Of a DNA stretch of 64,000 bases, positions 44,826-54,755 are shown in pieces. Both the position numbers and the translations under genes were made by a program. Source of the DNA: Pantoea brenneri (GTDB taxonomy: Bacteria > Pseudomonadota > Gammaproteobacteria > Enterobacterales > Enterobacteriaceae); NCBI GenBank assembly GCA_002095305.1, contig MIEI01000012.1, positions 16,947 through 80,946 of the forward strand, written 5' to 3'. Numbering within the stretch: position 1 is the first letter of the stretch; each line of letters begins with the position of its first letter. The notes under the pieces were generated by a model, which worked only from the letters and a program-made list of their open reading frames with translations, made no database searches and was not told where the DNA came from.

Positions 44826-44896
44826 GCAGGCCTTAACTCTCGCGTCCATCACGGACGATTTAACCGGCCGTCCGGCCATATTCTCAAGGAAATATC

Positions 44897-45283
44897 ATGA
44901 TGAACCGTATCACCTGCGCGGTGCTTTCGCGCGCCCTTATGCTGTCTGAAACTCTGCGTCGCGCTTTTCTGCGTGCGCTTTTTGCCTGGGTCGCATGCAT
45001 TTCACCGGGGGCCATGGCCGCCGGCGATCTCGCGGATATCGGCAATAACCTCGCTACCGGCGCCTCTTCCACCACAAAAAACGTACTCACTATCTGTCAG
45101 TTGCTGGGAGTGTGCGGCGTGGTCGGGAGTATTTTATCGCTTAAGTCCATGAAAAATAACCCGCAGATTAAGCCCTGGATGGTCGGGGTTGCTTTTGTCA
45201 CCGGCCTGCTGCTGATTGTTGTTCCTGAACTGATTAAGCGTGGTCAGACCCAGATGGGTATGACGCCTGTCAGCGTAGGCTAA
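44897..45283 (+). CDS. traR: Transfer membrane protein TraR
   Basis: A 128-residue protein with a signal-like start (to AMAAGD at about 38-43) and two hydrophobic segments (about 65-80 and 96-112). It fits the small IcmD-like TraR of I-type plasmids. The ATG at 44897 (or the adjacent ATG at 44900) lies behind AAGGA. A 71-base gap with small hairpins separates it from traQ. Confidence 0.84.
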   Translation: MMNRITCAVLSRALMLSETLRRAFLRALFAWVACISPGAMAAGDLADIGNNLATGASSTTKNVLTICQLLGVCGVVGSILSLKSMKNNPQIKPWMVGVAFVTGLLLIVVPELIKRGQTQMGMTPVSVG

Positions 45284-45387
45284 CGGATAAACACCTGTAC
45301 CGCGCCTGCCCGTGTTCAACAGCGTGCCGGCAGGCGCTCTCATTACTGTCCCAGCTTCTTCGCAACCCTTTCTGTCGGGAACACACT

Positions 45388-46001
45388 ATGACCGTTCTTA
45401 ACGTGCCGGCCACGGATCTGCTGCAGCTCGTGCCGGGCATCAGCGGATATGATGTCGCTCCTCCGCCCGTGCCGGTTGACGCAGGTCCAGCCTGCTGCGG
45501 CTGCGGTACGCGGGCACAGCGCCTCTGGCAGGGGCCTGACGCCGTGCCGCTCTGTACGCTCTGCTGGCTGACCCTCAATCTGGATAGCCCCACGGCTGCA
45601 CACGGACACCTTGCCTGGCTGCCAGATGCGCCTGCAGCAGACATCATCAATCTGCAGCGCCGCGCTCTTATCGGACTTCACAGCAAGGTTAAAAGCGTGC
45701 GAAAGGAGTCACGAAAAATCTGGAACTGGCTCGCCCGGCACGCCCGGGAAGTTGAAGGCATGTGGCACACCTCACGCGCTGGGGAATTTGCTGCTGCTAT
45801 GAAGCAGCTCCCGCCAGTACGGCGGCGCAGATGCAGCAGAGGCTTGAAGGCTGTTTATTGATCCTTCCCCCTGACGTTTTCAGTGACCTTACCTTGCTGT
45901 TGCCGCTGGGGCGAACCGCAGAAAGCGCGGTGAATACCCCGGCATGGAATACCTATATCCGGAGTGACCTGTATGCCAAACCGCCTCATCCGCTGGACTG
46001 A
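45388..46001 (+). pseudogene. traT: Transfer protein TraT (IcmJ/DotN-like), one-base frameshift
   Basis: The first frame gives MTVLNVPATDLLQLVPG and a CCGCGT...CTLCW cysteine set near 31-60, typical of the zinc-binding IcmJ fold, and stops at 45861. The continuation (AASTAAQMQQRLEGCLLILPPDVFSDLTLLLPLG) is in another frame and ends at 46001. Adding one C to the CCC at 45810-45812 joins them as MKQLPASTAAQMQQRLEG, about 204 residues. IcmJ partners IcmB and the coupling complex. It overlaps traU by 29 bases. Confidence 0.82.
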
Positions 46002-49000
46002 AGAGGTTATTACCGCCGTAACGCGTTTTGCCGTTTCGCGCGATTTACCTGATTACTGCGACCTTGAAACCGTCATAAAACTCACGAATGACGATCGCGT
46101 TCGTCATCCGGAACTGAGCGCACCCTATATCATGGTGACGAATGGCGGAGACTTCCTGACCGTCTATGAGGTGGCCGGCAGCTATCGCGAAACCGACGAA
46201 GCAAAAGGCCCAGACAATGTTGACTCCTGGCAGGGTCGGCTGGATCGCATGACCGAAACCCTCACAGCTCTCTACCGTCGTCACGGACATAAGATCAGCA
46301 CGATTCATGAATGCGATCCTGATGGCGGGGAGGCTGAAGTAAAACGCCTGCTGGCGCCGCAGTACCGATCACTGAAGCGTACCGGGCTGGACCTGGCTTA
46401 TCTTCTGGATGAACAGGTGACTACGCTCGCGCCCTGGGTGAACCGTGAGCGCACCTGGATTGTCTGCTATTCCGGGCGTGGCGTTCTGGCAGGACATGAG
46501 CTGCGCGATGAGAATGCCCGCCTTAAAGAACTTATTAATGCGAGCCCGCCCGCGGCGTTTGGCCAGAATCCGCTCACGGCACATCTGCCCGGCCTGAAGA
46601 TACGTCACGATGCCTTTCTTTCGCAGGTTGAGCGGGCGCTCGGAGATACCGGCAAGGGCGTTCTGCTGAGACGTATAGATGCGCATGAGGCCGGGCGGGT
46701 GCTGCGCGCGCAAATTGATCCGAAAGGTACGGGCGAGGGCTGGCAACCGCTGCTGCCGGATGACCGCGTAATACCTCACGGCGTGCGTCAGGGGGAAGAC
46801 GTGACCGCGCTGCTGGCACCCTGGCTTAAATTTCAGGTAATGAATTCCAGTGTCCAGGAGATACGCGACAACCTGCTGAAGATTCACGGCATCTGGCACG
46901 GAACGATAGCCGTTGATCTCGGCCCGCAGAATCCCCAGAGCTTTGCCCGATTACGCGAGCTTATCCCCCGCAGCGTGCCGTTTCGTATCCGCCAGGACCT
47001 GATGCCTGGCGGCATGCGCCGTCTGGCAGGAAAGCATGCCGTGCTGGGCTTTACAGAATGGGTGCCCGGCCTGAAGGCCATCAGTGAATCGGTAAATCTC
47101 CTCGCGGAGCGTGAGCGCATTGAACCTGTGTGCGTGAAAACTATTACTGTGGCCACCTGGGGCGACACGCCAGAAGATGTCACGCGCAACCTGACGCTGC
47201 TCAGTCAGGCACTGACCTCATGGGGAGTGTGTGGCGTTACACAGACATTCGGCGATCCGGTGCGAGCATGGGTATCCACGCTTACCGCGTCATCGGCCTC
47301 GCCCGGACCCTGCCTGATGTATCCGCCCCTTTCAGAAGCGCTAAACCTGATGCCGCTGACGCGACCTGCGTCGCCATGGAATGACGATGGCGATGCGCTC
47401 TATCCCACACCGGACGGAAAAATCATCCCGGTGGGCCTGGCATCACCAAAACAGACCAAGCTCACTACTATCGTGGCCGGTGAGTCGGGCGGCGGTAAAT
47501 CCGTACTTATCAACCGAATGACACTAATCCTCGCCAGCCGCGCACAGCAGCAGCTGCCATTTTATTGCGGTATTGATAAGGGGTTCAGTTCTGAGGGTGC
47601 TGTCTCGATGCTTAAGGAAGGGCTGCCGCCGGAGCGACAGGATGAAGTGCTGAATATCATTCTGCGTAATGAATCGCAGTATTGCCGCAATCTGTTCGAT
47701 ATTCAGCTGGGCCTCAGCATGCCGCTGACTTATGAAGCCGAGTTTATGGAAAACGCGCTAAGCGTTCTTTGCACAGACCCTTCAACCGGCTCACCGCCTA
47801 ATGCCCGCGATACGCCCGTTATTCTTCGTCGTCTCATCATTGAAGCATTCAAAATAGCGCGTGATGATCCGCGTCGCTATGAGCCTGGACTGGTGCCTGA
47901 AGTGGATCTGGCAATAGAAGAGGCTGATATCTGGGAAAAACATCCTGCCTATCGCGAACACTGCACCTGGTATGAAGTGCGCGATCTTCTGCAGGACGCG
48001 GGCAGGACTGAAGCAGCACAGCGCGCGCAGTTTCAGGCAGTACCGGAGCTTGCGGATATGGCTCCGCTGCTCAGCAGCCCTGACTTTGAGAGTAACTTTG
48101 GCCGTGTCCAGCGCGACGGCAGCGGCGAGGCACTCATTGAGTACATGGCTCGCTGTCTGCGGGACGCCTGTGGCCAGTACCGGATGTTCGCGGGTCGCAC
48201 GCGGTTCATGATTAGCCCGAAAGCGCGCGTCATAACAGTAGATCTGCAGTATGTAGCGGGCGGTAAATCCAAGGCCGGGCAGCTGCAGACCGGCTTAATG
48301 TTCCTGTTTGCAGGGCACATTGCCGGCGGCGACTTCGTGCTGCCGCAGTACCAGGATGAACTGTTTCCTTCTTTACACCGCCGCTGGCACGCGCTACACC
48401 GCGCTCGCGTGGAACAGCTGGATCAGGAGGTGAAAACGAAGCAGTACGACGAGCTCCATAATGCTAAAGACGTACCGTTTATTTTCCCGATGCTGGAAAC
48501 CGCAGACCGCGAACAGCGCAAGTTTGCAGTGCGTACCGTGCTGTCATCGCAGTATTTCCGCGATATGCCTGAGGCGCTGCGCCAGTCAGCCAACTCCGTA
48601 TATATGGTTGCGGTTGACCCTGACGACCGTGAGGCGCTGCAGGCGCGCTTCCAGATCCCTGACGTAACGCTCGACCGCTTCGCCCGTATGGGCAGCGGGC
48701 CATCAGCAGATGGCAGCGGCGTGCCGTTCCTCGGTATTTTCCGCGTGAAGGGTGGCAGCACTATTGCGCACATCATGAAAAATACTGTCGGTCCGCAGGA
48801 GCTGTGGGGCCACAACACCACGCCTGAAGATATGTCGCTGCGACGCAATATTCAGAAGGAAGTCGGCGCCGGCACGGCCCGCCGCATTCTTGGCCGATTC
48901 TTCCCTGCAGGATCCGCAGCTAAGGTCATCGAGCAGCGCCGGCGCATGGCGGGGGAAGCGCAGGGCGAAAGCGTTATCAAAACGCTGGCAAATGAGCTCA

Positions 49001-49026
49001 TCAGCAAACAGGGCTACGAGCTCTGA
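45973..49026 (+). CDS. traU: Transfer ATPase TraU (DotO/IcmB-like, VirB4-type)
   Basis: A 1017-residue ATPase, as in R64 (about 1014). Walker A is AGESGGGKSVLINR at about 502-511, and VDLAIEEADIW and VITVDLQYVAG lie further on. It energises the channel. The ATG at 45973 follows CCGGAG with good spacing; a GTG at 45964 is the alternative. Its start overlaps the end of traT by 29 bases, as expected for coupled IcmJ-IcmB homologues. Confidence 0.95.
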   Translation: MPNRLIRWTEEVITAVTRFAVSRDLPDYCDLETVIKLTNDDRVRHPELSAPYIMVTNGGDFLTVYEVAGSYRETDEAKGPDNVDSWQGRLDRMTETLTALYRRHGHKISTIHECDPDGGEAEVKRLLAPQYRSLKRTGLDLAYLLDEQVTTLAPWVNRERTWIVCYSGRGVLAGHELRDENARLKELINASPPAAFGQNPLTAHLPGLKIRHDAFLSQVERALGDTGKGVLLRRIDAHEAGRVLRAQIDPKGTGEGWQPLLPDDRVIPHGVRQGEDVTALLAPWLKFQVMNSSVQEIRDNLLKIHGIWHGTIAVDLGPQNPQSFARLRELIPRSVPFRIRQDLMPGGMRRLAGKHAVLGFTEWVPGLKAISESVNLLAERERIEPVCVKTITVATWGDTPEDVTRNLTLLSQALTSWGVCGVTQTFGDPVRAWVSTLTASSASPGPCLMYPPLSEALNLMPLTRPASPWNDDGDALYPTPDGKIIPVGLASPKQTKLTTIVAGESGGGKSVLINRMTLILASRAQQQLPFYCGIDKGFSSEGAVSMLKEGLPPERQDEVLNIILRNESQYCRNLFDIQLGLSMPLTYEAEFMENALSVLCTDPSTGSPPNARDTPVILRRLIIEAFKIARDDPRRYEPGLVPEVDLAIEEADIWEKHPAYREHCTWYEVRDLLQDAGRTEAAQRAQFQAVPELADMAPLLSSPDFESNFGRVQRDGSGEALIEYMARCLRDACGQYRMFAGRTRFMISPKARVITVDLQYVAGGKSKAGQLQTGLMFLFAGHIAGGDFVLPQYQDELFPSLHRRWHALHRARVEQLDQEVKTKQYDELHNAKDVPFIFPMLETADREQRKFAVRTVLSSQYFRDMPEALRQSANSVYMVAVDPDDREALQARFQIPDVTLDRFARMGSGPSADGSGVPFLGIFRVKGGSTIAHIMKNTVGPQELWGHNTTPEDMSLRRNIQKEVGAGTARRILGRFFPAGSAAKVIEQRRRMAGEAQGESVIKTLANELISKQGYEL

Positions 49027-49038
49027 AAGGAGATAGTG

Positions 49039-50259
49039 ATGAAAATACATAACCGATGGCCAGTAAGCCGCAGGTTGCTGGCTGCCTGCGTGCTGGCAGC
49101 AATAGCACCGCAAGTGATGGCTTATCCGACGGAAGAAATGAGCAGCATCCCTATTCAGTCACAGGTGATGCCGGCGCTGCAGACCATGCAGGCCACGCTC
49201 GGAGAAATCCTGTCGGCTGAAACGGAAACCGGCACGGCCGTGGTGCAGTCCGGTGACAAAATCACCACGGCTATTACTGAGGCAGCGCGTACGCAGCGCG
49301 AGGCGGAAAACTTTAATCGCCAGGCGGACCGCCTGGAGAAGGCCCGCACTGCATACACCGTACCCGACAGTATCTGCACGGAGTCGGCATCAGGTTCGGC
49401 GGCGCAGGTAAGTCAGGCGACACGGGCAACGGCGTCAAAGCTTTCAGGCGGGGGCGGGGTATCAAACAAGGTCGTTCGTGAGACGCTCGCCAGCCTCCCC
49501 GTCGCGCCGCGACAGGGCGGCTACCGCAGCGCGCTGGTACATGCTGCGTACTGCACGAAGGAGGAGGCCGCGCTGTATGGTGGCACCGGCCTTTGCCCGG
49601 GCGTCTCCTCGCTGCCGGGCGGGGATACCGAGGCGCGATCGTTGTATGACGGAGCCGGACAACCTGGTAAGGATCCGGAACTGACATTTACGCAGGCGCA
49701 GACAGATGCGGCAATGGCCTATGTAAACAACTCGGCGAAGCTCGATGCCGGGCGTACGCCTGGCAAAGGCGAAATCCAGACCGCGACCGGGCAGCAGTAT
49801 CAGGGGCTGCTCACTCAGTATAAGGCGATGCAAAGTGCTGCGATGCAGCCCCAGCTGGACATGGTAGCAGCGAGTCAGCCGCAGGATGCGACGCGCGAGG
49901 CGCTGACCGAAGCCCGGCAGGCACCGTCCGCAGAAACCTATTTCCAGCAGACCGCCTCCGCGCAGGCAAAGCAAACCGGCACCATGAGCGAGCGTGAGTT
50001 TGAGGCGTTTGAAGTGGGGCGCCGCTATGCCAATACGGAGTGGGTAAAGGACCTGCAGAGCATGGAAGGTGACAACCTGCTGCGTGAAATGGCACGTCAG
50101 CAAAGTCTCGCCAACTGGCTGGCCATGGGTATCAAGAACGAATTGCGTCAGGCAAACATCATCAGCGGCCAGCAGCTGGCGCTTGCTGCAAAAGAGCAGT
50201 ACGCACCACAGCTGCAGGCACTGTCAGCCCAGCTTAGCGCTGGCGTAAGCGCGCATTAA
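49039..50259 (+). CDS. traW: Secreted transfer protein TraW (IcmX-like)
   Basis: A 406-residue protein with a signal peptide (LLAACVLAAIAPQVMAY). The periplasmic part has a long helix (about 55-100), a Gly-rich segment, a cysteine-bearing middle (CTKEEAALYGGTGLCPG), and a helical C-terminus ending QLQALSAQLSAGVSAH. Length and position match TraW of R64. AAGGAG precedes the ATG; a GTG lies three bases before it. Confidence 0.86.
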   Translation: MKIHNRWPVSRRLLAACVLAAIAPQVMAYPTEEMSSIPIQSQVMPALQTMQATLGEILSAETETGTAVVQSGDKITTAITEAARTQREAENFNRQADRLEKARTAYTVPDSICTESASGSAAQVSQATRATASKLSGGGGVSNKVVRETLASLPVAPRQGGYRSALVHAAYCTKEEAALYGGTGLCPGVSSLPGGDTEARSLYDGAGQPGKDPELTFTQAQTDAAMAYVNNSAKLDAGRTPGKGEIQTATGQQYQGLLTQYKAMQSAAMQPQLDMVAASQPQDATREALTEARQAPSAETYFQQTASAQAKQTGTMSEREFEAFEVGRRYANTEWVKDLQSMEGDNLLREMARQQSLANWLAMGIKNELRQANIISGQQLALAAKEQYAPQLQALSAQLSAGVSAH

Positions 50260-50276
50260 TGTCTACGGAGATAACA

Positions 50277-51025
50277 ATGATAACGAGCGGAACCTTTGCG
50301 CCGAATGCCGGCGCACTTGAAACGCTGCTGGATGCGGGTGAGGGGCCGGTGATCGTACTGGACCCCTGCGGAGCACTCTGGAACACCTTTTTTCAGACGC
50401 CTCGCTGGTCCCGGTTATGGCAGGCATGGCGGCTTTGTCCAGGGCAAACGCAGGAGGGCGACGTCTGGAACGTCATCAGCGCGCTGAAGGGCGTTAACGC
50501 ACTCGCCGGCTCGTCAGCTCTTGCTGCAGCACTGTTTCCGTCGAATGAATACAGCGATCTCACCCGCGAACTGATGAGCTGCCTGCTGCAATTTACAGAT
50601 GAGACAGACCATGTTCGCGACCTGCCGGCGCTTGCTGGCCAGCTGTGGCTGATGAGCTGTGGATAGCGATCGCGCGCTGGAGTCGGAAATATCCTCATAG
50701 TGCTTCACTTCAGATGGCGCGGGCGCTGTTGACACATGACGGCGCGAGCGAGGCAGCTGAAGCCATCCGCCGCCGCATGACGACCTACCATCACCCACAC
50801 GTTGCTGAGACGTTCTCAGGCGCTCCCGGGCTAAACCTGAACACGCTTCGGCAACGACCTGGGCAGATTATCTTTCTGACGCCAGATATCCGCAGCATGG
50901 AAAGTCAGGAGCTGACGGATGTCTACGGCTTTCTTGTGACTTCGCTGCGCTCGATAGGCGCGCTTCATCACATCATGTTTTCAATGGTTGAGCCTGCGCT
51001 AGTCGCGCATGGAGATGTTTTATGA
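50277..51025 (+). pseudogene. traV: Transfer protein, probable TraV counterpart, one-base frameshift
   Basis: The first frame reads MITSGTFAPNAGALETLLDAG and VIVLDPCGALWNTFFQTPRWSRLW, and stops at 50666. The other frame continues ADELWIAIARWSRKYPHSASLQMARALLTHDG to 51025. Adding one G at GG (50637-50638) joins them as LPALAGPAVADELWIAI, about 250 residues. The start chosen is ATG 50277 behind CGGAGATAACA; an ATG at 50259 overlapping the traW stop is possible. In R64 traV lies before traW, so this order differs. The stop overlaps the start of traX by four bases. Confidence 0.7.
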
Positions 51026-51612
51026 AAAGTGCTGATACTGAAGCTCCGGCAACTGGCGAAAAGAAAGCCCGAATCACGCCGAAGCGCTTAGGCTGGTTTG
51101 CCATGAATGTGTTCGTGCCGGCCGCTGAAATCAAGGGCGTGGTTCGTTATACAGGACGTAACGTCTCGCGAATCTGGCAGCGTATCCAGGATGTTACTGC
51201 TGGCCGCAATGCCGATGGCTACCGCCCTGCTGACTGGTCACAGGCGGTTTCTGACAGTGGACTTAGCCCTTTGCGTCTGGCACGCAATTTTCGCATTACA
51301 CGCTGGCTATGGTGGGGGCTGATGTGGCTCACCGGATTGCCGGCGCTGGGATGTCTGGCGCTGTTGCTCGCAGCAGGTAGTAACGTCAGCGGAACCGGCT
51401 GGCTGCGCATAGGTTGTGTACTGCTTGTAATGAGTCTGCTGGCAGCCACCGGCTTCGTTCAGGTGCTGGCAGCAAGCTACAGGCTCTGGCAGCTCACGCA
51501 AAAAAGGGTCTCGGCATCAGAAGAAGGCAGTTTTCAGGCATTTCTGCAGGAGACGTGCTGGTATCGCACGGTGTTAAGCGGTGGCTTACTGAACAGGAAA
51601 AAATATGCGTGA
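51022..51612 (+). CDS. traX: Transfer membrane protein TraX
   Basis: A 196-residue protein with two hydrophobic segments (about 95-115 and 128-150) between a basic N-terminus and a cytoplasmic C-terminus. Length and position before TraY match R64 TraX. The ATG overlaps the preceding stop (ATGA), and its end overlaps the next gene by eight bases. Confidence 0.8.
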   Translation: MKSADTEAPATGEKKARITPKRLGWFAMNVFVPAAEIKGVVRYTGRNVSRIWQRIQDVTAGRNADGYRPADWSQAVSDSGLSPLRLARNFRITRWLWWGLMWLTGLPALGCLALLLAAGSNVSGTGWLRIGCVLLVMSLLAATGFVQVLAASYRLWQLTQKRVSASEEGSFQAFLQETCWYRTVLSGGLLNRKKYA

Positions 51613-52015
51613 CAAAAAGCGGGAGGAGATGCTTAACCGTCTCTGTACCCTGTTGGCTGATGCCGAGCTTGCCGATCGTCAGGAAACCATTATGCACCTG
51701 ATGCACAGCGCACGCCGCGCCAGCCGTAACCGGAAAAGCAACGATGCGACAGAACATTGCATTGATGCACTGAAGCAGTTACGCAAAGCACGTCATACGA
51801 TGCATATAGCTGGCGTCGAAACGGACAAACTGGTGCCGGTTGAGTATGCGATCGCTCAGCTTGTACCGATATATGATGAGGCAAGAGAAGATGCGAGCGC
51901 AATGCTGTTTGCCGAATCATACGTAGGACTATTCTTCGCAGTGGTGGCGCTGTTGGCGGTCGGAGCAGTTGTGTGGTACGCAATTGGCACTGCTTATGGC
52001 TGGCTTCGGACTTAA
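51605..52015 (+). CDS. Hypothetical membrane protein in the transfer operon
   Basis: A 136-residue protein with a basic, helical cytoplasmic part (about 1-100) and one hydrophobic segment near the C-terminus (about 105-128: YVGLFFAVVALLAVGAVVWYAIG), a tail-anchored layout. I do not recognise it. It overlaps traX by eight bases and so is translated with it, which suggests an accessory transfer role. Confidence 0.65.
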   Translation: MRDKKREEMLNRLCTLLADAELADRQETIMHLMHSARRASRNRKSNDATEHCIDALKQLRKARHTMHIAGVETDKLVPVEYAIAQLVPIYDEAREDASAMLFAESYVGLFFAVVALLAVGAVVWYAIGTAYGWLRT

Positions 52016-52040
52016 TTGCATTATGTAGGGGGGATCTTTG

Positions 52041-52463
52041 ATGTACATGCGGCTTGATATGTTTGCTGCACTGCTCAGTATCCGACCCGGTGAACTGCTG
52101 CATGCGGTCCGGACTGACGGTCTGCTTGGTGGAATGGAGCTGCCGGCACGCCGGCAGGTGCGTGGTGCAGCGGTCATGTTTAATCATGAAGAGGCGATAA
52201 CTTTCGCGAAACGCTGGCAGACGCGAGATATTGGACCATCACCGGCATCGTCGGGCCAACCGCTGATTGCACTGGAAATTGCTGCTGAAGAGGCGGGGAT
52301 CGCCCCACTGGAACTGTGGCAAGCGGTGCAAACTGGAAAAAAACTACAGGGACTTACGCCGCCGCCGGCTGAAAAAAGCTGTAATGGCCAACTGCTGTTT
52401 GATCCTGAAGCCGTAACGCAGTTTGCATTGCACTATCGTAACGTGCTGAAAACCCGTAAATGA
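52041..52463 (+). CDS. Hypothetical protein, possibly DNA-binding, in the transfer operon
   Basis: A 140-residue soluble protein with two similar parts. The N-terminal unit reads FAALLSIRPGELLHAVRTDGLLGG and HEEAITFAKRW. The C-terminal unit reads EAGIAPLELWQAVQTGKKLQG and DPEAVTQFALHY. Each looks like a short helix-turn-helix unit of the excisionase or MerR type. The ATG at 52041 follows GGGGGGATCTTTG. It sits between traX and traY and is not part of the R64 set that I know. Confidence 0.6.
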   Translation: MYMRLDMFAALLSIRPGELLHAVRTDGLLGGMELPARRQVRGAAVMFNHEEAITFAKRWQTRDIGPSPASSGQPLIALEIAAEEAGIAPLELWQAVQTGKKLQGLTPPPAEKSCNGQLLFDPEAVTQFALHYRNVLKTRK

Positions 52464-52553
52464 GTACGATGCGCCGCCAGACATAATTCTGATTATAGCC
52501 GCTTCGCCGGCACCTCCTTTTCCCACCGGTCAGCTCTGACCTGCAGGTTAACT

Positions 52554-54689
52554 ATGAAGCTACTGAAAAAAATTCAGGCGGCAGTATTGCTGTGCGCCGC
52601 GTCCTGCCCGGCCCTCGCCGACAGCGTAAATTATCAGACCATCAGTGATGCGGCGCAGAAGACAGGAGACTTATCGCGGCAGGCGCTGGTGATGATCTTC
52701 GGCGACGTCGTGATCTCACCTTTTCAGCCAGGTCAGCCCACGCTTATCGGCTCTTTGTTCGCCCTCCTGAATGGCGTGTTGTGCTCGGTGGCGCTGGCGT
52801 GGTTTCTGATAGTGACCCTGAAAACGCTGTTTAAGGGCGGGCAGGACGGTAAGGTGTTTAGTGCCGGTCGTTCCATGCTGCACCCGGTAATGAGCTTTGC
52901 TGGCTTCATTACGCTTATTCCTACTGCATCAGGCTGGTCGCTCTCTCAACTGGTTATGCTATGGGCCGCATCCACTATGGGTATAGGCAGTGCGAACCTG
53001 CTGACTGATAAAGCGGCCGACATGATTAGTAATGGTATGTCGCTCGTCGTTCAGCCTACCGCGCCATCGACCCGATCGGCTGCGCGCGCAGTGTTTGAAA
53101 TGAATCTATGCAAGTATTCTACAAACCGGGAGCTCAGCTCGTTGTATGAGGACGGGCAGGCCAGAACAGCGCTGATGACGACGTCAGGGGGTAATGGTAG
53201 CTATACCACCGGCAACGGCAGCGCAGTTTGCGGTAGCGCCCGTATCCCGGACCCTTCTAAAGGCATAACTGAAAGTCTTTTTGGTTCACAAGTGAATACC
53301 GATAGCGTCACAGCTGCTGAACGGAGCGCATTGGACACTATGCAGTCTACTCTGGATTCTGCCGCTCAGGCCTACGTAGATGCCTACCTTAGCCGACGCG
53401 ATCATGACACAGGTACAATGTCCGATGCAGAGACAATTATCCAGCAATCGGTGGCGGCGTACGAAACAACGGTTAACAACGCGCTGAATCAGCTGAACTA
53501 TAAAGATTCACTACAGGGCCAGCTTACCTCACAGCTGAAAACCCACGGCTGGATGTCGCTGGGTGCGTGGTACAACACGTTTGCTACGGCAAACAGTAAA
53601 ACCAATTCGGTTGCTAATGCAGCTCCTGTAACTTCAGGGCCGAGCTTCCATGGCGAGACAGGCACAGGAGATCTTTATCACCAGGTTTTCGCAGCTTATC
53701 GTTCACAGACGCAGAACAGTTCTTATACTCCACCCTTAGGCACACTAAGTGCAGAAGATGACAGCATCGGTGGCAGCTCATCCGATCCTGATGCAGTCTT
53801 CGTAGGCTTTTTAAAAAGTCCCGTTCAAAGGCTGACAACCTTTTTTGCGACAAGTGCTACCGGAACCAATTCTGACTTTTCTAATCAGGTTAATCCGCTG
53901 ATAAAAATGCAAGCTATTGGTGATTACACATTAGGAGCAACTGAAACGGCGCTGACTGCATATGTTGCTGCTTATGGGGTTGCTGCTGCAGTAGATCACT
54001 CTTTAGTAGGAAAGTTTGGTGAACTAACACAAAACCCTGCAGGAACAGTAAAAGATATTTTAGGAATGCTATCGCCTCCATTCTATTTTTTAATGCTGCT
54101 GTTATTTGCGGTCGGTTTTTCTCTGGCAGTCTTTCTTCCGGCAATACCTTTTCTTTACTGGATGGTTGGATCCTTTAATTGGATCGTCAGTGTGATGGTC
54201 GGTTGTGCAGCCGGGCCGATGTGGTCCGCTACGCATTTAGGCGCAGAAGAAGATAAAGGAAGTCGCAGCGCCTATGGCTATATCTTTCTGATTGATATGA
54301 TGCTCAGGCCCTCCCTTATGGTATTAGGTTTCTTTTTTGCATCAGTAGCAGTAATGGCTGGCGGGACACTGCTGAATTTATTATTTGGCACGGCAGTTGC
54401 TAACTCAAATGCTGATTCAATTATGGGGATAGTTAAATTGGTTGGATGGCTTATGATGTATGCGCGCATTGCCACTTTTGGCGTTTCGCGCGTATTCGGG
54501 TTACAGGCAACGCTCGCAGACTATGTGATTACTTTCTTAGGTGGTGCAGGAATGGCAGGCATCATGGGCGGAATGGTAGACGACGTCAAAGGGATGTTTG
54601 CTTCTGCCGGCAGTGGTTCGCGTCAAACTCCTGGATTAAAAAGTATGCCTAATCGTCAGACTCCAGCATCTGAAGATGGAATTAAATAA
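52554..54689 (+). CDS. traY: Transfer membrane protein TraY (DotA-like), target of entry exclusion
   Basis: A 711-residue protein with a signal peptide (VLLCAASCPALA). Hydrophobic segments cluster at about 65-85, 110-150 and 500-680, around a large periplasmic part at about 165-480. It matches R64 TraY and DotA. In R64, TraY of the incoming cell is recognised by ExcA of the recipient. The N-terminal third is GC-rich like the neighbours, while the C-terminal half from about 53600 is AT-richer and continues so into excA. A short leader with a TATAAT-like box follows. Confidence 0.92.
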   Translation: MKLLKKIQAAVLLCAASCPALADSVNYQTISDAAQKTGDLSRQALVMIFGDVVISPFQPGQPTLIGSLFALLNGVLCSVALAWFLIVTLKTLFKGGQDGKVFSAGRSMLHPVMSFAGFITLIPTASGWSLSQLVMLWAASTMGIGSANLLTDKAADMISNGMSLVVQPTAPSTRSAARAVFEMNLCKYSTNRELSSLYEDGQARTALMTTSGGNGSYTTGNGSAVCGSARIPDPSKGITESLFGSQVNTDSVTAAERSALDTMQSTLDSAAQAYVDAYLSRRDHDTGTMSDAETIIQQSVAAYETTVNNALNQLNYKDSLQGQLTSQLKTHGWMSLGAWYNTFATANSKTNSVANAAPVTSGPSFHGETGTGDLYHQVFAAYRSQTQNSSYTPPLGTLSAEDDSIGGSSSDPDAVFVGFLKSPVQRLTTFFATSATGTNSDFSNQVNPLIKMQAIGDYTLGATETALTAYVAAYGVAAAVDHSLVGKFGELTQNPAGTVKDILGMLSPPFYFLMLLLFAVGFSLAVFLPAIPFLYWMVGSFNWIVSVMVGCAAGPMWSATHLGAEEDKGSRSAYGYIFLIDMMLRPSLMVLGFFFASVAVMAGGTLLNLLFGTAVANSNADSIMGIVKLVGWLMMYARIATFGVSRVFGLQATLADYVITFLGGAGMAGIMGGMVDDVKGMFASAGSGSRQTPGLKSMPNRQTPASEDGIK

Positions 54690-54717
54690 TTATCCTGGAT
54701 TTGTAGATCCTTAAGCG

Positions 54718-54755
54718 TATAATTTAAACAGAACAAAATTTGGCAGGAGGTTGCC
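54718..54755 (+). promoter_or_regulatory. Possible excA promoter -10 and ribosome site
   Basis: TATAAT at 54718-54723 and AGGAGG just before the ATG at 54756 lie between traY and excA. No clear -35 is visible, so this could be a weak independent promoter. Confidence 0.35.
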
